A stretch of DNA of 64,000 nt, from positions 1 through 64,000 of the forward strand of contig JAPPDX010000104.1 in assembly GCA_028824415.1 (NCBI GenBank), given 5' to 3'. Shown here piece by piece: positions 23,494-36,814 of this stretch (the stretch's first letter is position 1; every line of letters starts with the position of its first letter). The stretch is from a bacterium (lineage in GTDB: Bacteria; Actinomycetota; Acidimicrobiia; Acidimicrobiales; CATQHL01). A model generated the notes under the pieces. It did no database searches and was not told where the DNA came from. It worked only from the letters and a program-made list of their open reading frames with translations. The translations under genes were made by a program, and so were the position numbers.

Positions 23494-24726
23494 ATGAATC
23501 ATCGCTCCGTTCAGGTTGCCGCGAAGTGGTCGCGGCGTATGGTTGACCCCAATTTCCCTGGGGCCGAGACTCACTACATGTTGGTTCCAGCGAGTGAGTT
23601 GCCGTCTGGCTTGCCTTTGGATGCGAATCCGAGGGATCCGAACATCAACCGTCCGGTCTATCGGGCGATCTCCCAGTCTCTTCGCCAAGAGGATGACAGT
23701 GTTGATGGGAGCTTCCACCTCAAGCATCGGGGAATCACGATCGTCGCCTCGACCGTGACGAAGGTGGGCGACCCTCGGGATGACGGGCTTGACGTGTTCG
23801 AGCTTCACTTCCCCGACGATGGGATCTACGGGATCGTGGACGGGGGGCATTCGTACGAAATCGTGCGAAAGGCCAACGAGGACGATGCGATACCCGAGAA
23901 TGAGTATCTCAAGCTCGAGGTCATCACCGGGCTTCGCACCGAGACTCTCGTGACTGAGATCGCCGGTGGTCGGAACACGAGCATGCAGGTGCAGGCGAAG
24001 TCGCTACTCGATCTCAACAGGGAGTTCCAGTTCCTGAAGGATGAACTTGCCGCTGAGGGCTGGAGCGAGAACGTTGCCTGGCACGAAGGCGACAGCGGCG
24101 ACGTGGACGTCGTCGACTTGATTGCCATCATCTCTTGCTTCGACATCGAGAGCTACCCGGGCCGGACAAGCCATCCCGTTGACGCGTATCGGCGCAAGAA
24201 GTCGATGCTGGACCGGTTCCAGACCGATCCGGACAGATATCGGCGGCTGACGCCGATCGTCCGCGACGTTCTTCAGTTGCACGACTGGATCGCGTTCGAC
24301 TCCGAGGACCGCTGGCAACAGGTCGGAGGATTCTCGGGATCGGGCGGCAAGTACGGTCGGCTGGAGATGGTCGAGGTCGCCAAGACCGGTCGGCCAGACT
24401 TCTCGTTCACATTCCTCAACGGCGATCGTTCCCGGAAACGCCTCCGGCGCCCCGCCGTGTTCCCCGTCCTCGCGAGTTTCCGCCTACTGCTGACACAGGA
24501 CGCCACCGGAACGCCACACGGCGCATACAAGCCGGTGAAATGGCGGAGCGGATTTGAGGAAGTAATGGAACTCTGGGCACTCGCAGGAGGCCAACTGCTG
24601 CGAACGTTCTACGAACACTGGGACTCAACAGGGCGCGACCTTCATGCTTCGGGTCGATCTCCGGCGGTCTGGGGGTCGATCTACAAGGAACTGGCCGTGA
24701 TTGACTTCGAGCGACGCGGAACGTAG
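23494..24726 (+). CDS. AIPR-family abortive infection protein
   Basis: A 410-aa protein. SFHLKHRGITIVASTVTKV and GIYGIVDGGHSYEIV match the AIPR signature, in which an N/H-x-GI strand is followed by I-V-(N/D)-G-G-(H/Q). These proteins are found in abortive-infection and restriction loci; the biochemical activity is not established for most of them. ATG 23494 has GAAAGG 8 nt upstream. Two helicase genes follow on the same strand after a gap of 261 bp. It looks like the first gene of the plus-strand arm of the block. Confidence 0.7.
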   Translation: MNHRSVQVAAKWSRRMVDPNFPGAETHYMLVPASELPSGLPLDANPRDPNINRPVYRAISQSLRQEDDSVDGSFHLKHRGITIVASTVTKVGDPRDDGLDVFELHFPDDGIYGIVDGGHSYEIVRKANEDDAIPENEYLKLEVITGLRTETLVTEIAGGRNTSMQVQAKSLLDLNREFQFLKDELAAEGWSENVAWHEGDSGDVDVVDLIAIISCFDIESYPGRTSHPVDAYRRKKSMLDRFQTDPDRYRRLTPIVRDVLQLHDWIAFDSEDRWQQVGGFSGSGGKYGRLEMVEVAKTGRPDFSFTFLNGDRSRKRLRRPAVFPVLASFRLLLTQDATGTPHGAYKPVKWRSGFEEVMELWALAGGQLLRTFYEHWDSTGRDLHASGRSPAVWGSIYKELAVIDFERRGT

Positions 24727-24987
24727 AGAGACGAGAGCGGGGCACCCCTCTCGGGGGAGCGCGACAAACTCGGTGTTCCTCCGAGAGGTTGCCCGGTGGC
24801 TCGCGCCGTCAGCATGCTCGGCGTATCTGGTCGATCAACGCCCGAGGCCTGCGAGGTCCGGCATGGCCTTCTCTGTTGCTTGGCGCCATCTCGCGGCACG
24901 GTCGAACCCGACGGGCACCGGAGGATTCGAGCCGCGCGCTTTCCACGGCGACTCCTCTAGTCTCCCCACACGCGGACCAGGTGAGTG

Positions 24988-27900
24988 ATGTCTCTGCGGC
25001 ACGACTTCGAGTACAACCCTGCACTGGCTGCTGCGTCGGCATTCCTGGCCGACGCGAAGGCGTCGCGGTTCCTTCTGGTGGGCGAGCCGCTGGATGTTGG
25101 CGAGGGTCTTCCTGCGGGCTTCGAGGCCGTCGCCGAGTGCCGTCATCGCTCCGAGCGGGATGGGCCTGTCTCGCTGGCACGGGGGAATTATCGGTTCCGC
25201 CTGAGTGACGATAACGGGGTGATGCTCGTCACGGGCGGCGAATCTCCGGCAAGTCCCACGCGCGGGAACCCGACTCGGGACGCTTCCAGCCCGCTGGAGT
25301 GTGCCCGCGATTGGTTCGAACATCTTTGGGCGGCGGCGGACCCGATCCCGGAGCCGGGGGTCAAGGTGCACGCTGATGTGGTGGTTGTCCCGGGCAATCG
25401 GGAGACGGTTGTGCGTTCGCGGCGTTTCAGCGCCGGCTCGTGGCGGTACACGGTGCGGTTGGACGGCCGGATCCGGGAGGTGCTGGAGAGTTCTCTCGCG
25501 CCGGTGGTGGTTGAGGGTGATCCGTTGGAGTGGGTAGCTCGGCTGCCTGGAGGTATGCGGGGGGTTGCCGCGACGTTGACGCGGGAGAAGCTGGCTGAGC
25601 ATCTCACGGACACGGTCTTTTCGTTTCGGGCCAGCCGCACTGTCTTTCGGGCTTACCAGTTCCGTCCGGTGATCAAGATGCTCCGGACCGGGCGGCGCCG
25701 GCTGCTTCTGGCTGATGAGGTGGGGCTGGGCAAGACGATCGAGGCCGGACTCGTGTGGACGGAGTTCGACGCTCGCCGCGAGGCTGACCGGGTGTTGGTG
25801 GTCTGCCCGTCGGGGCTTGTGGAGAAGTGGCGCGACGAGATGTCGGAGCGTTTCGGTTTTGAGACCGATCGGCTTGACGCCGAGGGGCTCGATGGGCTTC
25901 TGGAGCGTGCCGCGTCGGATCGGATTCCGGCGAGGTTCCGGGCCGTGTGCTCTCTTGAGCGGCTGCGGGTCTGGGACGGCTTGGAGCGGATGAACGATCT
26001 CGCTCCGAGGTTTGACCTGATCGTCGTGGATGAGGCGCACGCCTTGAGGAACCTCGGCACGCGCAGCTACGCGTTGGGCAGCCTGCTGAGCGATTGGGCG
26101 GAGGTTCTCCTGTTCCTTTCCGCCACGCCGTTGAACCTCGGGAACGATGACTTGTTCAACCTGTTGCGGCTGCTGAGCCCGGGCGACTTCGATGATCGCT
26201 ACGTCTTGCGGACACAGCTCGAGCCCAACGCCGTGCTGAACGACATCTCCGGGTCCCTCTTTGATCGCAGCGTGTCGAACCTCCAGCGCAGGGAGCGGCT
26301 GCGCGGGATCGGCGACCTGCGGTATGGCGGTGTGGTGGCGGCGCGCGCGGAGTACCGGCAGCTCGAAGAACTCTTCGAAGACGAGCAACTGGGTCCCGCG
26401 CAGATCGCCGAGGCCAAGGGCCTGCTCGGCGAACTCAACACGCTCTCCTCAGTGATCACGCGGACCCGCAAGGCCGAGATCGACGAAGACAAGACGATGC
26501 GGGAACCCAGGATCGAGGATGTCGAACTGACCGACGCGGAGCGCCGCCTCTACCAAGCGATCCACGACTGGCAACTCAAGCGTGCCGCTGCCCGCGACAT
26601 GCACGTGTACTTCATCGGCCAGATGGCTCTTCGGCTGGCGGGGTCGTGCCTGCAGGCGACCAAGAGCCACGTCCTGGAGCGGGCCGCCGGAGGTGCCTTC
26701 GAGCGGCTCATCGACGAGGACGGGCTGATCGACGACTCAGTGCTCTCTCTCGAGGAGGCACCGGATCAGTTGGGCGCTGATCGTGCTGACGCAGATGCTT
26801 GGGACGATCCTCCTCCTGAGGTGCTCGACGCCGCCAGACACCTAGGAACAGTCGACACCAAGTTCGACAAGTTCTTGGGAGCGCTGAACGAGATCGTCGA
26901 ACAGGGCAGACAGGTGATGGTCTTCACGTTCTCACGCCACACGATCGCGTACCTGCACGACCGTCTCGCAGGCCACCACCGGACGGGCCAGTTGCACGGT
27001 GGCGTGCCGCAACGGGAACGCCGCACGACGATGGCGCGATTCCGCGACGGCGAGTTCGACGTGATGCTCGCCACGCGGGTCGCCAGCGAAGGCCTCGACT
27101 TCGAGTTCTGCGGAGCGGTCGTGAACTACGACCTTCCCTGGAACCCCATGGAGGTTGAGCAGCGAATCGGCCGGATCGACCGCTTCGGCCAACAGAACGA
27201 CAAGATCTACGTCCTCAACTTCCACACGCCCGGCACCATCGAGACCGACATCATCGAGCGCGTCCACGACCGCATCGGCGTGTTCACAGAGTCGATCGGC
27301 GAACTCGAGCCGATCCTCCGGTCAGAACTGCCGCGCATCCGCCACGCGATGTTCGACTTCGCGCTGTCGCACGCCGAACACGACAGGAAGCTCGAAGAGG
27401 CCCTCGCCGCGTTCGAGCACAAGGCCAGGATCCGCGCCGAGGTCGAGGACGCGGCAGACTCCCTCAGCGTGCTCGACAACGCCGAGGTAGATGGCTTCGC
27501 CGAAGATGTGATTCGCAGTGGACGCTATGTCGGACAGCCGGAACTCGTCTGGCTCCTGGAGGACTGGGCGGCGACCGCACCCGGGGCGGCCTGTCGCCGG
27601 ACCGACGAAGCTGGAAGGCCCCTGTGGCTCCACTTCCGCGGCAACGCCGAACTCGCGGAGAACCTGCTCGGTGTCCAGGCAGAAGGCGAGCGATCGGCGT
27701 CGGAGATCGCGACGCTGTGCACCCTCCTGCAGAACGAGATGGACATTCCGCTCTGCCTTGACCAAGAGACCGCCCGGCGCCAAGGGGCCGACCTGCTCAA
27801 CGCCAACCACCCGCTCGTGCGCGCCGCGCTGCGCACACCCGCCAGCGGGCAGACCCGGTTCGGCGCGCTCGGGATCGAGACAACCGACATCGAGGCGGGC

Positions 27901-28404
27901 GACTACCTGGTCCTCGTCGCGATCGCTCGCTGGAACGGCGTCCGCCCCGCAGCCGAACTCTGGACCGCGGCCACCGACCGCGACGGGCATTCGACCGGCA
28001 CCGCACCCGGCGACGCGTTGCTCGCCGCGCTCGCCGAGGCGGCGCTCAATCCCCCAAGCCGACCCGCCAACGGTTGGGAGGAACGTCACGTGCTCGCGTG
28101 CCGCAGCCAACTGGAGATACGCCACACCGCAGAGCACGAGCGGCGCAGAGCCGACAACGAGAGAATGATCTCGGCGCGACGGATCAGCATCGAGGAGTCC
28201 TCCGACCGGAGGTTCGCCGACATCGACAAGCGCATCCAGACCCTTCGAGCCGAGGGGCAACCGACGACCATTCACCTGTTCGAGAGCCAACGCCGCACCC
28301 AGGACTACCGCCGCAGCCAAGCCCTGCAGAGACTCGAAGAGGCGCGGACGGGATCACTCGAACTGGAATACGTCGCGCTCTGCGCACTGGAGGTGTCACC
28401 GTGA
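24988..28404 (+). CDS. SNF2/RapA-type helicase
   Basis: A 1138-aa protein. An N-terminal domain of about 210 aa precedes the motor. Motif I is ADEVGLGKTIEAGL at about residue 243 and motif II is IVVDEAHALRN at about 348. The second RecA domain has VMVFTFSRHTIAYLHDRL, LATRVASEGLDFEF and the SNF2-type motif VI EQRIGRIDRFGQQNDKIYV near residue 725. The C-terminal 350 aa are helical. It is closest in layout to RapA/HepA-like and DISARM-type SNF2 ATPases, which translocate on double-stranded DNA without unwinding. The stop overlaps the next start (GTGA), so it is coupled to the HelD-like gene. Confidence 0.85.
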   Translation: MSLRHDFEYNPALAAASAFLADAKASRFLLVGEPLDVGEGLPAGFEAVAECRHRSERDGPVSLARGNYRFRLSDDNGVMLVTGGESPASPTRGNPTRDASSPLECARDWFEHLWAAADPIPEPGVKVHADVVVVPGNRETVVRSRRFSAGSWRYTVRLDGRIREVLESSLAPVVVEGDPLEWVARLPGGMRGVAATLTREKLAEHLTDTVFSFRASRTVFRAYQFRPVIKMLRTGRRRLLLADEVGLGKTIEAGLVWTEFDARREADRVLVVCPSGLVEKWRDEMSERFGFETDRLDAEGLDGLLERAASDRIPARFRAVCSLERLRVWDGLERMNDLAPRFDLIVVDEAHALRNLGTRSYALGSLLSDWAEVLLFLSATPLNLGNDDLFNLLRLLSPGDFDDRYVLRTQLEPNAVLNDISGSLFDRSVSNLQRRERLRGIGDLRYGGVVAARAEYRQLEELFEDEQLGPAQIAEAKGLLGELNTLSSVITRTRKAEIDEDKTMREPRIEDVELTDAERRLYQAIHDWQLKRAAARDMHVYFIGQMALRLAGSCLQATKSHVLERAAGGAFERLIDEDGLIDDSVLSLEEAPDQLGADRADADAWDDPPPEVLDAARHLGTVDTKFDKFLGALNEIVEQGRQVMVFTFSRHTIAYLHDRLAGHHRTGQLHGGVPQRERRTTMARFRDGEFDVMLATRVASEGLDFEFCGAVVNYDLPWNPMEVEQRIGRIDRFGQQNDKIYVLNFHTPGTIETDIIERVHDRIGVFTESIGELEPILRSELPRIRHAMFDFALSHAEHDRKLEEALAAFEHKARIRAEVEDAADSLSVLDNAEVDGFAEDVIRSGRYVGQPELVWLLEDWAATAPGAACRRTDEAGRPLWLHFRGNAELAENLLGVQAEGERSASEIATLCTLLQNEMDIPLCLDQETARRQGADLLNANHPLVRAALRTPASGQTRFGALGIETTDIEAGDYLVLVAIARWNGVRPAAELWTAATDRDGHSTGTAPGDALLAALAEAALNPPSRPANGWEERHVLACRSQLEIRHTAEHERRRADNERMISARRISIEESSDRRFADIDKRIQTLRAEGQPTTIHLFESQRRTQDYRRSQALQRLEEARTGSLELEYVALCALEVSP

Positions 28405-30563
28405 CCTCCTCACAATGGCGGCGAGACGAAATCAACTCCGAGCAGGCAGTCAACGAGGACTACCTCAACAAGGCCACGCGCCAACGCGAGTCCTTCCTCG
28501 ACAGGGCCCACGGCGTGTCGACACCGAGGAACTCCATCTGGTCGGCGTCTTCTCCCAAGATCCCAGGGTCGGCTCGGGCCCCGATCCGGCCGCTGACCGG
28601 GCGGGTAGTGCTCGACTACGAGGATCCCGACCTCGGGGCAAGCTTCTACGTCGGCAGTTGGTATACCGAGCTGGACCACGCCGTGGTGATCAGTTGGACT
28701 GCCCCCTCGGCCAGGCTGCTCTTCACGGGAAGCGACTCGTCCTGGCACGACCCCGACCCGCGCCGCCTGCTCGCCGGGCGAAGGTTCCAACACGAGGGAG
28801 AAGTCATCGTCGACTTCCGCGATGACGTCGAACCGAGCGCCGACGCGGCGACCGTGTTCACGCCACGAACCCGGTCGCTCGCTGTTGCCCCACCCCCTGC
28901 GAGCCGCGCCCCGGACGGCGATCCGGTGACCACAACCGAGCCGACTCCCCCCATTCATACCCCTGACGTCGACCCTGCAGGCGATCCGCCGAGACCCGAG
29001 GAGCCTACGATCACGCCCGCAGGACCGCCGAGCCAGCGCCGAACTGAGGACGTGCCCGAACCCCCACAGAAACCAATCAAGCCTGAACCGCCGAGCGACG
29101 AGCCGCCCCCAGTGGGAGCGCCTGCCCCCGACCCGACTCCGCCCGCCGCGGATCGTTTGCGGGCTCGTGACCTCGTGATGGAGGAGATCGAGAAGCCGCG
29201 CTCGGATCGCCTGCACTCCGTCCTGGGGACACTCCAGCCCGACCAAGACCGCCTCGTCACCTCGCCCGCGACCGAGCATCTCGCCGTGCAAGGCCACCCC
29301 GGCACCGGCAAGACGATCGTCGCCACCCACCGGGCCGCTTACCTCACCCACCTCGACCACGATCGCGACCCGAGCCAGGCCCACGTTCGACTGACCAGTG
29401 TCGGGCTTGTCGGACCCACCGACGTCTGGGCGTCATACGTGCGCCAGGTGCTCGACGACATCGGCGCCCACGGCGTCGAGGTCATCAGCATGCAGAGGCT
29501 CATCCGGGAACTCTCCGGCAGGCTCGACCATCCGCTGCACCACAAGGACGAGCGCTATTTCCACAGCGACGCCAAGAACGTGGTCCTCGCCAACGAGACA
29601 GCTCGCCGCCTCAAGGCAGACCTCTCCCGCGTGCCCAACCGAAAACGACAAATGCGGATCATTGCCGAGGACATCATCAACGCCTGCCGGACGGATCGAT
29701 CCGTCGCGGACCGACTCGACGACGAACAGCACCGCGCGTGGTTGGCCGAAGCCCGCAACTACGACAGCGCAAGGCGCGACAAGTCGTACCTACTCTTCCT
29801 CGCTGGAATCGGCATGTCTATCGACCTCTGCGGCAACAAGGGGAGATACCAGCATCTGATCGTCGACGAAGTGCAGGACATTCGCCCAGCCGAGTGGTGG
29901 ATTCTCAGCACCCTGCTGAGACGAGGCGGACGGTGGTCACTGTTCGGCGACATGAACCAACGACGCGCCGACCACACATCAGGAACCTGGGAGCACCTCC
30001 TGCAGGACGTGCTCGAGCTCGATCGCAGTGACGGGACCGAACTCGGATACGAAGTCTTGGCCACCGGCTACCGATCGACCCGGCAAATCCTGCGGTACGC
30101 CAGTGGCCTGCTCTCGCCGGGCCAAGCCAGTCCCGTCGCCCTGCGCGATGGCCCAGATCCCACAATCCGAAGAGTCGGCCCGAAACAACTGATCAGCGCA
30201 GCACACGAGGAGTCTGAGCGGCTCGCCGATGAATTCTCCGACGGCACAGTCGCGGTCATCGCATGGGACGTCGACCATCTCAACGCAATCCAATCTCTCT
30301 GCCTCAAGGCCGGGTGGCGACAAGCCGAAGGCGATCCCTGGACCCTTCACCACCCACCAAGCGACTCGCGGGCGCGGCTACGCTTGGCGCGCCCCGTCTT
30401 CGCCCGCGGCTTGGAATTCGACGGAGTCGTAGTCGTCGAACCGGCCGACTTTCGACCGAACCTCGGGCGACACGGCTCGCTCTACACCGCCCTCACCCGC
30501 GCCAACCAAGAGCTCGTCGTCGTATACAGCAAGGCCCTACCCAAAGAACTGAAGCGGAAGTGA
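28401..30563 (+). CDS. HelD/UvrD-like superfamily 1 helicase
   Basis: A 720-aa protein from GTG 28401, with GGAGG 7 nt upstream and overlapping the SNF2 stop. Residues of about 5-40 could form the paired helix seen at the start of HelD proteins. DLGASFYVGSWYTELDHAVV and then ISWTAPSARLLF resemble the HelD region before the motor. A proline-rich linker spans about 165-255. Motor motifs are VQGHPGTGKTIV (about 300), HLIVDEVQDIRP (about 489), LATGYRSTRQIL, RGLEFDGVVVV and LYTALTRANQELVVVYS. In the defence block it probably works on DNA or displaces proteins. Confidence 0.8.
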   Translation: MTSSQWRRDEINSEQAVNEDYLNKATRQRESFLDRAHGVSTPRNSIWSASSPKIPGSARAPIRPLTGRVVLDYEDPDLGASFYVGSWYTELDHAVVISWTAPSARLLFTGSDSSWHDPDPRRLLAGRRFQHEGEVIVDFRDDVEPSADAATVFTPRTRSLAVAPPPASRAPDGDPVTTTEPTPPIHTPDVDPAGDPPRPEEPTITPAGPPSQRRTEDVPEPPQKPIKPEPPSDEPPPVGAPAPDPTPPAADRLRARDLVMEEIEKPRSDRLHSVLGTLQPDQDRLVTSPATEHLAVQGHPGTGKTIVATHRAAYLTHLDHDRDPSQAHVRLTSVGLVGPTDVWASYVRQVLDDIGAHGVEVISMQRLIRELSGRLDHPLHHKDERYFHSDAKNVVLANETARRLKADLSRVPNRKRQMRIIAEDIINACRTDRSVADRLDDEQHRAWLAEARNYDSARRDKSYLLFLAGIGMSIDLCGNKGRYQHLIVDEVQDIRPAEWWILSTLLRRGGRWSLFGDMNQRRADHTSGTWEHLLQDVLELDRSDGTELGYEVLATGYRSTRQILRYASGLLSPGQASPVALRDGPDPTIRRVGPKQLISAAHEESERLADEFSDGTVAVIAWDVDHLNAIQSLCLKAGWRQAEGDPWTLHHPPSDSRARLRLARPVFARGLEFDGVVVVEPADFRPNLGRHGSLYTALTRANQELVVVYSKALPKELKRK

Positions 30564-31205
30564 GCCATTCCCATGGTCAATTCGGCTTCGGGCCCCATGC
30601 TGGTTCGCTCTCGAAGGGCACGCCCGATCCTCGTCCGGGGGCCGGTCGAGCGCAGAGCTGAGCGCTGGTCGATCACGAACACCTGTGGGCTGCTCAACGC
30701 TGGCGCCGGACCGCGACACTCGACGGCGCTGCGAAACCTTGAAATCGGGAGGCTCGTGTTCGCCAATGTGGACGGAGCGGGATGTGGCGGCGTGGCAGTG
30801 TCCCCGGGGGCGTCCCACCAAGTAGTGGGCTTTTGAGTTGAGGATTCTTGAATCGGATGTGAGAATCAGTGTTACTTCTGTCCGAGGGCCCTGCACTGAA
30901 CTCCTTCTCGCAATCGCGCCGAAGGCGTCTCCAATGAGTCGTCCGGTCGGACGGATATCGAGGCAGTGTCACCCTGCTTCTATCTCGGTGGCCTGGTCCT
31001 GGGACAGGTTCCGGCGACAACCTGCAGGACGTCGGTATCAGCCAGTATCGGACTGTTGCAGAGAGTGCTGCTCAGGGTGCTATCGGGCAGTCGCGCTGGT
31101 GTCGCAGTGGAGTCCTGAGGAGCAAGCGTCGGGCCAGGGGCCAGAACGCCCAATCTTCCTGTTGCAGAAGTGAACGAGAACTGCGTGCGTGGTGATGCTG
31201 CAACG
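30564..31205. other. Intergenic region between convergent units
   Basis: About 640 bases between the end of the HelD-like gene and the end of the restriction-modification gene. Open frames are short or of poor composition. The only clear element is a hairpin at 30814-30834. No RNA gene or repeat was found. Confidence 0.45.
30814..30834 (+). terminator. Hairpin with T tract
   Basis: CCCAC (30814-30818) pairs with GTGGG (30825-30829) around CAAGTA and is followed by CTTTT. It has the form of an intrinsic terminator reading in the plus direction and lies 250 bases after the HelD-like gene. Confidence 0.5.
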
Positions 31206-31879
31206 TCATGCGGGTTGGCCTTCTTCCGCCTCGTCGCCGTACTGTCCGTACGCGAGTCCTCTCACATGCGGTTCTTGAGCGAGCAGGTTGCCGAGTTCGG
31301 CGAGACGCCCAGCGTCCCAACCGAGCGCCGATGCGACCGCCTCGTCCCAGCGGCGGCGCACATCGCAATAGCCGTCACGAAACTGCGGCACCTCTGTGTA
31401 GCGGGTCGCCTCCCAGCAGACGGCCAGCGTCTCACGGATGCAATCGTCTTCCAGGTCTGGGATCGGGAGGTCGCGCCAGACGGCGGGGTTGTAGAACGGG
31501 AATCTCAGTTTCTTGCCCGGACACCGCAGGATTAACAAGCGGCCGGGCGTGGAGTTCAGGAACACTGCGGCAGCCTTCGCCTGCGCCGCGTCCAGCCCGG
31601 TGACAGGCATCCAGCCCTGCCCGACGTAGCGCTTGTCGGACGCGACCGCAGTGAGCCGGGCCGTCGGAAGGCCTTGTCCCATTGACACCAACAGATGTCC
31701 TGCCTTCTCCAGGATCGGCGGCTCGCCGGGCTTCTTCCACTCCCAATATGCGTCGGGTCTAGCTTCGATCCGCTGCTGGCCGTCCGCGCCCTTGGATTGC
31801 AGCACGGGGAAGGGCCGCGAGCAGCCGCTGGGCTGCTTGCTGTAGTCGTCTCGCATCGCCTGCCCTGTCGCGTGTACCG
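31206..31879 (-). pseudogene. Out-of-frame target-recognition region of the RM enzyme
   Basis: This frame continues the type ISP-like enzyme but is shifted relative to it. It reads GQAMRDDYSKQPSGCSRPFP, a YWEWKKPGEPPILEKAGHLL block, then AVFLNSTPGRLLILR and FYNPAVWRDLPIPDLEDD, the N-x-T-P-G and L-x-x-I-P-x-P pattern at the end of single-chain methyltransferases. No start codon signal is seen before it. With 13 rather than 14 AG units in the upstream tract, the whole region would join the preceding gene as its C-terminus (stop at 31206, total 1770 aa). Confidence 0.7.
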
Positions 31880-36520
<4,641 letters not shown>

Positions 36521-36525
36521 GGCCG

Positions 36526-36744
36526 TCACCTGTAACCGGTCCGCAGTCCGCCGTCGGCAACAAAGAGATCCTGTTCACCCAGCGATTGGACGCGTGCGTC
36601 GCGCGTCATCCGGGAGGCTGCATCGTCGAGGTCACGTCTGGTGGCGATGCCATGGGCGTTCAGTCTTGCATAGCCGTGGACGACGACTGTGCCAAACTCC
36701 AGCGTTGGGGCGCGCCCTGGCTTGACTGCGGCGCTGCTACCGGC
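36526..36744 (-). pseudogene. Decayed small gene upstream of the RM enzyme
   Basis: An open frame with good codon use ends TGA just before the RM start (TGA 36526-36528; ATG 36520). It reads LEFGTVVVHGYARLNAHGIA, then ATRRDLDDAASRMTRDARVQ and LFVADGGLRTGYR. No ATG or GTG with a ribosome-binding site is present in the frame, and a stop precedes it at 36745-36747. It is probably the 3' part of a gene that was co-transcribed with the enzyme and lost its start. The family is not recognised. Confidence 0.4.
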
Positions 36745-36814
36745 TCAAGCAGACGTCCTGCACAGGCGCTCACCCACAGAGAGCGCCATCCCCTCATCGC
36801 GAGTGCGAGCGTCG

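Noticed and set aside
22493-30563. Assignment to DISARM
   Set aside because: SNF2-type and PLD proteins are shared with DISARM, but no DrmA or DrmB (DUF1998) protein and no dedicated DISARM methyltransferase is present.
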